From: Diabrotica undecimpunctata
Lineage: Eukaryota; Arthropoda; Insecta; Coleoptera; Chrysomelidae
NCBI RefSeq assembly: GCF_040954645.1
Contig: NC_092810.1
Location: 72,062,160-72,126,159, forward strand
DNA: 64,000 nucleotides
Reading direction: 5' to 3'
In this document: piece by piece, positions 58,400 through 64,000 of the stretch
How positions within the stretch are numbered: the first letter of the stretch is position 1
Layout: every line of letters begins with the position of its first letter
Made by a program: the position numbers and the translations under genes
The notes under the pieces: generated by a model
Database searches by the model: none
What the model was told of the DNA's origin: nothing
The model's input: the letters and a program-made list of their open reading frames with translations, nothing else

Positions 58400-58460
58400 A
58401 GGCGTGTTTATTTAAGTAAGTACCGTTTTGGAATTAAAAAAAGACGTGCAAAGATATGGC

Positions 58461-58990
58461 GTGTGCGTGTTCAGCGAGTAAGCAGTCATCTCCTTTATTT
58501 GGTCCGACCATCGTACTGAAGATCTTCCTCTGGATCTTTTACCCGCTACGTTAACTTCAACTATCATTCGCTCCATACCTTCTCTTCTTCTAGTTATATG
58601 TCCAAAATTTCCCAGTATATTTTGATTGATAGTTGTGATGAGTCTAGTTTTTATGTTAATTTCTGCTAGAATTGAGTTATTTGTTCGATGGGTGGTCCAT
58701 GGTATGCGCAACATTCTACGGTAGACCTACATCAAATGCCATTATATGCTTTGAATCGGCTTTTTTTGTTGTCCAAGTTTCTGAAGCATATGTGGCGATA
58801 GGAAATATCAATGCTCGAACAAGGCTTATTTTCGTGTTTATTGTGATGTCAGTGTTCTTCCAAATTTTTGTGAGTTTGGCTGTTGCCGATCTGGTCATTG
58901 TGATGCGTGGACGGATCTCGTCTTCGCATCCGCCACTGTTAATAATAACGGAGCCTAAGTATCTGGATAGAATGTTATTAAATGAATATA
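58461..58990 (-). pseudogene. APE-type LINE (family G) C-terminal region
   Basis: Minus-strand blocks: 'MTRSATAKLTKIWKNTDIT', 'INTKISLVRALIFPIATYAS' with 'ETWTTKKADSKHIMAFD', then after a frameshift 'MLRIPWTTHRTNNSILAEIN' and 'LGNFGHITRRREGMERMIVE' with 'KRSRGRSSVRWSDQI'. It is the domain downstream of the RT. The 3' end is cut by the palindrome's outer edge at 58460. Confidence 0.65.
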
Positions 58991-58996
58991 TGAATA

Positions 58997-59030
58997 TTAA
59001 ATGAATATAATAATAATTATATTCATTTAA
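58997..59030. repeat. 34-bp inverted repeat
   Basis: TTAAATGAATATAAT, a 4-bp loop and the exact inverse. AT-rich; probably a small local duplication. Confidence 0.85.
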
Positions 59031-59295
59031 TTATCCTTGCTATTAGCTGTTTTTTGTTTGTTTCAAACATCTGTTTGAAATTACAATCCAACTACATTCA
59101 AGCCAGCATCTGAAATCAACAGCTACACTAGCTACAATCCATCATCATCCGTCATCCGTCACCCAACATCTGAAGCCTACTATCCAGTCACCTGCATGAA
59201 GTCAATAGTGCCGTAAGTATCAATTTCAAATTTGTGTAAAGCTATAGGCAGGATTTGACTTTTTCTTCTTTAATATTAAAACTTCAATTTTTTTT
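59031..59295. other. Intronic sequence, nothing recognised
   Basis: Contains repeated CATCATCC/CATCTGAA words (59090-59190) but no coding frame. Confidence 0.4.
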
Positions 59296-59819
59296 CTTCT
59301 TCTTCTTTAAGTTTCATCTTCTATCGAAGGTTGAAAATCATCATGGCTATGCGGACTCTGTTGACTGCCACTCTAAAAAGTTCTGCACTACTGCATTCAA
59401 ACCATTCCCTTAAGTTTTTAAGCCAGGATATTCTTCGTCTTCCAACATTTCGCTTTCCACGGATTTTGCCTTGCATAATAAGTTGTAATAATGCGTATTT
59501 TTGCCCTCTCATTACATGTCCTAAGTACTCAAGTTTTTGTCTTTTGATAGTTAATATTATTTCCGCCCCATTTCCTACCATTCTAGTTACTTCCACGTTT
59601 GACATTCTTTGAATCCATGATATTCGTAGGATTCTTCTGTAACACCAAAATTCAAAGGCGGCCAACTTATTCAGACGGACTTGTTTTAGTGTCCACGCTT
59701 CCAAGCCATAAAGGAGAGTAGAGAACACGTAACATCGAAGCATTCTCAGGCGTAGTTCTAACCTTATATCCCGACAACAAAGAAACTTTTTAAGTTTAAA
59801 AAATGATGCACGTGCTATT
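59296..59819 (-). mobile_element. LINE family A, copy 7
   Basis: The minus strand encodes 'KIARASFFKLKKFL' region, then an open frame of 140 codons 'MLRCYVFSTLLYGLEAWTLK' to 'GKRNVGRRRISWLKNLREW', ending with the AAGAAGAAGAAG tail at 59296. ATTTTTTTT on both sides (59287-59295 and about 59817-59825) may be the duplication, but the word is too simple to be sure. 5'-truncated. Confidence 0.75.
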
Positions 59820-59829
59820 TTTTTTAATA

Positions 59830-60512
59830 TACAATAAATATGATTATTTAATATCCTGATTTATTTGTCCCAGTTAAACTCATTTTCCAGATTTGCGTTA
59901 AGATAAGACGTTCTCACACTTGAGAGACTGAGCTAAACGAAGCCTTAACAATTGGCTCCCAAAGAAAGTTGCAGTTTTATTGTGTCATATTGGCTCCCAA
60001 CTTTCAGAGGGTATTTATACTGTTACACATTGGCTGCTCACCGTTTCTGATGGATAGTTGATGGTTACATATCCACAATTACCGGTACCGATGGTTGTAG
60101 TGGTAATTTTCGCTGAATTATTCAGATAATTATGAGTTTTGAGGCATCGCCTTTAATATCTGCCATGATTGGAGATAAAACACCAGAAGGAAATAAATAT
60201 TATTACAAAGCATTGACAGTGGATGTCTAGATTCCTAAAGATGATTTTGCAGCGCAAGTAAAAAACGATAAAAAATTCATAGTGAAATGTTGTAAGAAAC
60301 CAATATTGAGCCAATATTTACTTCAAGGATCGTTTAGACAGATTTGTCGTTAAATTAAAGGTTTTAGAAGAATACGGCTTGTATTAGATTAATTAATTAT
60401 AATAAAAAGGCTTATATTTATGAACATTTAAATACTTTTATATTAAATTCTATTATTATGTAAATCAAGTAAATTTTATGTAAAACTAAAGTATAAAATA
60501 ATAGGTTCTTAC
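59830..60512. other. Intron stretch with one unexplained short frame
   Basis: AT-rich, no transposon ends recognised. A repeated phrase TTGGCTCCCAA.. occurs near 59948 and 59990. The short frame at 60132-60353 is listed separately. Confidence 0.4.
60132..60353 (+). pseudogene. Unrecognised short coding-like frame with one stop
   Basis: From ATG at 60132: 'MSFEASPLISAMIGDKTPEG' then 'NKYYYKALTVDV', a TAG stop, then in the same frame 'IPKDDFAAQVKNDKKFIVKC' and 'SQYLLQGSFRQICR' stop. Amino-acid composition looks protein-like. I do not recognise it; it could be an exon of a dead transposon or a processed fragment. Confidence 0.3.
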
Positions 60513-60669
60513 TTTCTGGCTTGTTGGACAACTTTTTCAAAGGGTTTTTCCCAAGCATACATTTTTATAACTTGCATTCCGGAAGTTATTTCGTTCATAA
60601 TTTTTATTCTATTGTCAGTTCTCTCAGCAACTTGAAATCGTAATTTTCCAAGTAGTTTGGAAATGAAAC
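60513..60669 (-). CDS. ABCC transporter exon: intracellular loop of membrane domain 1
   Basis: A 157-nt minus-strand exon, the most upstream one in the window. Acceptor ATTTTAG at 60670-60676, donor GTAAG below 60513. It enters after one base of a codon and leaves after two. It encodes 'KLLGKLRFQVAERTDNRIK' and 'MNEITSGMQVIKMYAWEKPF' then 'EKVVQQAR', the cytoplasmic loop that couples membrane domain 1 to the nucleotide-binding domain. The 'RTDxRIxxMNEIxxGxQVIKMYAWE' block is one of the best conserved in ABCC proteins. The codon phase joins exactly to the exon at 38198-38440 across a 22-kb intron. Upstream exons lie beyond 64000. Confidence 0.95.
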
Positions 60670-60747
60670 CTAAAATATTTTAATTAAAATTTCATATTTG
60701 TATATATAATGACAATGTTATTAAGATTTTGCTATAAAAATAACTAG

Positions 60748-61270
60748 ACTTTGCTGATGACCAAATTGTGACCGTGAAAGACAAAGACGATCTTAGCTAT
60801 ATGATAATAAAATTAAAAGAAGAATATGAAGCGGCGGGTCTACAAATGAATATGGCAAAATGTGTATATCTAATTGTGGGTAATGACGAAACACCCGATT
60901 TAGATGGAGAAAATGGAAAAATCAAGAGTGTAAAAACCTACAATTATTTGGAGGTAATTTTCTATAGAAAGGGAATGAGGAAGATGAAATTAAAGGAAAT
61001 TAGAGAAAAAGAGAGAATAAATAAAGGAATTATTTATTCTCTCTAATTCTCTAATAAATAAGTATAGAGCAATGACATGAATGTTAAACTCTTTTCTCTG
61101 GCAAAAGTCAATCAAGAAAGAAGCAAAAAAATATATGCATCGAACATCATATCACTCTTTTACATATTCTCTTTATTGTAAATTATATCTAATGTAATGT
61201 AAAATGTATAGTAACAAAATTGATCCAGTGTCAATAATCTTGTAGTTGAAAATCAATAAACTAAATAAAA
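60748..61270 (+). pseudogene. Degenerate LINE RT fragment followed by a LINE tail
   Basis: The plus strand has 'FADDQIVTVKDKDDLSYMII', 'YEAAGLQMNMAKCVYLIVG' and 'IKSVKTYNYLEVIFYRKG', the RT active site and following blocks of a family B-like element; a frameshift near 60990 ends it. 61130-61270 resembles the Jockey-type 3' tail at 26985-27263 (repeated TAATGTAATG words, CAATAAACTAAATAAA). Confidence 0.6.
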
Positions 61271-61279
61271 AACTCTAAT

Positions 61280-61493
61280 TATGTATGTAAAATGTTTACA
61301 AACTACACAAAATACTTTAATAAGTTCGTATAAATTACATAAACATTTAAATTGCATTTCGACCCAGCTTTCTTTATCTTTTTTTCTCATCCTTTAAAAG
61401 ATTCGAATACAATACAACTGATTCATTACATGATTACTTGGCGATATGTGTCTAAAATATACATACATCATTTTAATTCTAGCATATTGATAA
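61280..61493. other. Intronic sequence before the gypsy LTR
   Basis: AT-rich, nothing recognised. Confidence 0.4.
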
Positions 61494-61922
61494 TGTTACG
61501 TAAAAATATGAGTCATAGTTTTAACCTGTAAACATGTTTTTATTCACATGTTTATGTTTTAGATTTTACGAAAGGCTTCTATTTACCTGAACGGACCTTC
61601 CAGAATACGGTCGAACCGATGTGAAAATACCCGTTTGCCTTTACCGTTATAATTTCGCCGCTAGTCGAGAAGGCTGTCGATGGTTCCAGCTTAACGGCAC
61701 TGGCATATATTAACAGGACATTTTATTTGGAGGGGACAGTTAAATCTGAAGACTCGCGCCCGCGATTTTAATTGTAGCGTTCGTATAAAATAAATTATGT
61801 AATATTGAATAGTTAAATAAATTAATATAAGTTATCGTGCTTTTTAATAAATTAAAATAAGAACCTTTTAATAAAGATATTATACATTGAATAAAGACAA
61901 CAGTTAAATAAATATCATTTCA
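61494..61922 (+). repeat. Ty3/gypsy 5' LTR (429 bp, putative borders)
   Basis: TGTTACG at 61494 and ATTTCA at 61922 give TG...CA ends, and the primer site follows one base later. AATAAA signals lie near the 3' end. The other LTR is beyond the window, so the left border is a proposal. Confidence 0.65.
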
Positions 61923-61923
61923 A

Positions 61924-61937
61924 TGGTGTCAGAAGTG
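61924..61937 (+). promoter_or_regulatory. tRNA primer binding site
   Basis: TGGTGTCAGAAGTG directly after the LTR, the TGG start matching the CCA end of a tRNA. The same primer-site type is common in Ty3/gypsy elements; the exact tRNA (probably Leu or Ser) was not determined. Confidence 0.7.
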
Positions 61938-62011
61938 AAATAAAAGTAAATTAGACTTATAGTAATCATAACAAGTATTGTTCCGAAGTGAATATAAAAT
62001 AAATTGTGAAA

Positions 62012-63270
62012 ATGGCTACGATTTATGAGCTGACAGTGACTAATTTAAGAAGACATCTCGAAGACAGAGAATTAGCTTCTACCGGAAAAAAGGCTGAGTT
62101 AGTCCAACGATTAAAGAACGCTTTGCTAGAAGAAGGACTAGATCCAGAGATTTATATATTTGAAGATGCTGTCATCTCGTCGATTTCGAAATTAGAGAAC
62201 AAAGTTTCTGACGATATTTCGAAAGTTTCTTCTGATGTAGCCAAAGTTTCTGGTGACATTGCGTTATTAGAAAACAAAGTTTCTAACGAGATTTCGTCCC
62301 TGGAAAGCAAAGTTTCGGCTAACATCTCTTCGGAAATCTCTAAAGTAACTTCTTAGATGTCTGCCCTCGACGATAGAATATCTTCGTTAAAAAACAAGTT
62401 GCTGCCGATATGTTGGCCTTCGAAGAAAAGATGAAAGAGATGGAAAGGAAAATGGAGGAAACAGGGACAGCAGAGAGAGGTAACAATCCGATTACAGTGG
62501 AGATAAAAGAAGACGAGACGAAATGTAAGTTGGAGACACGGCCGAAATTTGAAGGAAGTGGAGGTTCTATTCATGTTAAAGTCCCAACTTTCGACGGAAA
62601 ATCATCATGGAACAACTACATGAAACAGTTCGAATCAGCCGCAAGAGCGAATGTGTGGTCTGAAAAAGAAAAGGCTGTAAACCTGACTATCGCTCTTCGA
62701 TAAGATGCCTTAGATGTGCTTCAGACCATAGCCGTAGAGGAGACCGATGATTGCGAACAACTGAAGAAGAGGTTAAATATGCGATATGGCCACGAACATT
62801 TGGAGCATGTATATCAATCGCAGCTTAAAAATCGTAGACAGAAGAAAGATGAGGCTCTTCAAGAATATGAGGTAGATATTGCCAGATTAGTACGATATGC
62901 TTATCCAACAGCTCCCGAAGACATGATGGAAAAGTTGGCCGTTCAAACGTTTATTGATGGTCTTCGTGATCATGAAATGCAGAGAACACTACGATTAGCT
63001 CGTCACAAGACGCTGGTTGATGTCTTATCCGCCGCCCTCGAATACGAGTCAGCTACGCAGGCCTCTGGCGGGTACAGTAAAGTTAGGACTGTAAAAGAGG
63101 AAGGAGATGAAGATAAACTTGACCAGCTCGTTAATATGATGAAAAGCATGACATACAAGAAAACGAAGACCATCAGATGCTGGAATTGTGGCGAAATAGG
63201 ACACGTACGAAGCTCCTGTAAGCACCCTAGGTACGACGCAAATCAAGAAACTCACCATCAGGAAAACTAG
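62012..63270 (+). pseudogene. Ty3/gypsy gag with N-terminal SAP-like domain
   Basis: From ATG at 62012: 'LTVTNLRRHLEDRELASTGK' and 'KAELVQRLKNALLEEG' form a SAP-like helix-loop-helix motif, normally a DNA-binding domain. A heptad-like stretch of repeated 'ENKVS..ISKVSS' words follows (possible coiled coil). The capsid part includes 'VKVPTFDGKSSWNNYMKQFE' and 'YQSQLKNRRQKKDEALQEYE', then a CCHC zinc knuckle 'CWNCGEIGHVRSSC'. Lesions: TAG at 62354, a frameshift near 62390, TAA at 62701. The last part (62716-63270) is open. Confidence 0.8.
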
Positions 63271-64000
63271 AACGGGTCAGCCTTAGGGGGGCAGCTTCGA
63301 ACCAGAACTTTTCCAAAGACCCTCTCATACTAATAGCTTCTTTGAAATGTCGTGAAGATAGTGTATATGTAGATGGAGACATAAATGGTAAAAAGCATAC
63401 GTTGTTGGTGGATACCGGAGCGACCAGAACCATTATACGCCCGACAGTTTTAAACAGCCGAAAGAAACTGTTACCAACGAGGTTGCGACTTCGGACCGCT
63501 ACAGGTGAAAATGCCAACATTCATGGAGAAATCCAGGTACAATTGGGAATTAGAGCAGAAAATTTCGTCCATACTGTTATAGTTGCTGACATCGAAGAGG
63601 ATGTTATATTAGGAATGGACGTAATGAATATGCATGGATTCCAATTGGATTTTAAGAATAAGGTAATCAAAGTTGGCAACGAGGAGGTATTTCTTCATCC
63701 ACATAATGACAACACTGTGCAAGTAGCCATTACAGAAGATACAGTCGTGCCTGCGAGAAGCGAAACGATCATAGTAGCGCGACTACAGGGAATTGTAGAC
63801 AAAGGGACACCTGTTAGGATGGAGCCTTGGAACCATGACGACGAGGGTGGCCGAGGAATCATAATTGGAAAGGAATTGGTGACTGCGGCTAAAGAAATTC
63901 CTGTGAGACTTATCAATGTCAATGACTACCCAGTAACCATCAAGAAAGAGACAAAAGTGGGAACTTGTGTACCTGTGACATCCATAATCCGTCAGGCGAC
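63258..64000 (+). CDS. Ty3/gypsy pol, protease region (open to window edge)
   Basis: This frame is at -1 relative to gag and overlaps its end by about 10 bases, the usual gag-pol arrangement. It is open without a stop to 64000. 'LLVDTGATRTII' holds the aspartic protease active site (DTGA, codons from 63411), and 'EEDVILGMDVMNMHGFQLDF' is the conserved C-terminal protease block. The following region ('VVPARSETIIVARLQG') links to the RT, which lies outside. Minus-strand open stretches here are antisense. Confidence 0.8.

Larger units (their letters stand above)
57436..58460. repeat. 1-kb palindrome spanning mariner end and Penelope-like element
   Basis: Arms 57436-57728 and 58120-58460 are inverse copies; they differ mainly by the length of the internal TA array (about 22 versus 69 bp). 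Each arm includes the mariner right end (63 bp), a TA array and about 210 bp of Penelope-like terminal repeat. The loop (57729-58119) holds the GIY-YIG coding piece. Confidence 0.85.
61494..64000 (+). mobile_element. Ty3/gypsy-type LTR retrotransposon, 5' part
   Basis: LTR, primer site, gag and the start of pol run in the plus direction off the right edge. The element is inserted in the intron upstream of the ABCC exon at 60513-60669, in antisense to the gene. Confidence 0.85.

Noticed and set aside
63049..63922. Minus-strand open frames opposite the gypsy gag and pol
   Set aside because: The plus strand has the zinc knuckle and the protease active site; these are shadows.

Overview
This 64 kb window looks like a stretch of a large, AT-rich, repeat-laden insect genome, most likely a beetle (an inference from the style of the repeats; no species marker is present). 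Only one host gene is visible: an ABC transporter of the ABCC (MRP4-like) subfamily on the minus strand. Six exons run from 60669 down to 7884 (52.8 kb) and add up to 1,426 coding bases. All have GT-AG borders, and the codon phase matches at every junction, so no exon is missing between them. They encode the end of the first membrane domain, all of the first nucleotide-binding domain, the linker and the start of the second membrane domain. The gene runs off both edges of the window.

Almost everything else is transposon debris in the introns. Region 1-7200 holds RTE-like and other non-LTR (LINE) fragments and a 2.1 kb LINE copy (family A). 8100-13200 has TA arrays, a TIR element, a solo-LTR-like block, and a LINE (family B) interrupted by two family A insertions. 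13200-19310 is a Jockey-type LINE split by a defective BEL/Pao LTR retrotransposon. 21170-22770 is a hAT remnant with a nested LINE and a MITE. 24571-26915 is an unusual spliced, DDE-like transposon. 26985-31500 holds R1-like and Jockey-like fragments and a Penelope-type terminal repeat. 32530-33500 is a direct plus inverted repeat block. 34390-37900 carries more LINE copies.

The largest intron (38441-60512, 22 kb) contains a near full-length Helitron (40539-45385), a rearranged hAT element with a nested intact-frame LINE and two smaller insertions (45471-50444), a second solo-LTR-like block, an R1-like LINE (52100-54400), another LINE (54600-56180), a mariner (56754-57498) and a Penelope-like element inside a 1 kb palindrome (57436-58460). 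The right end (61494-64000) is the 5' part of a Ty3/gypsy element: LTR, primer site, a broken gag, and a protease frame open to the edge.

Themes that join these pieces: nesting with clear target-site duplications that give the relative order of insertion; pure TA arrays that nearly always abut transposon ends; and a hammerhead-like hairpin motif that recurs in several unrelated non-coding repeats. All identifications are by eye from translated motifs and repeat comparison; no database search was run.
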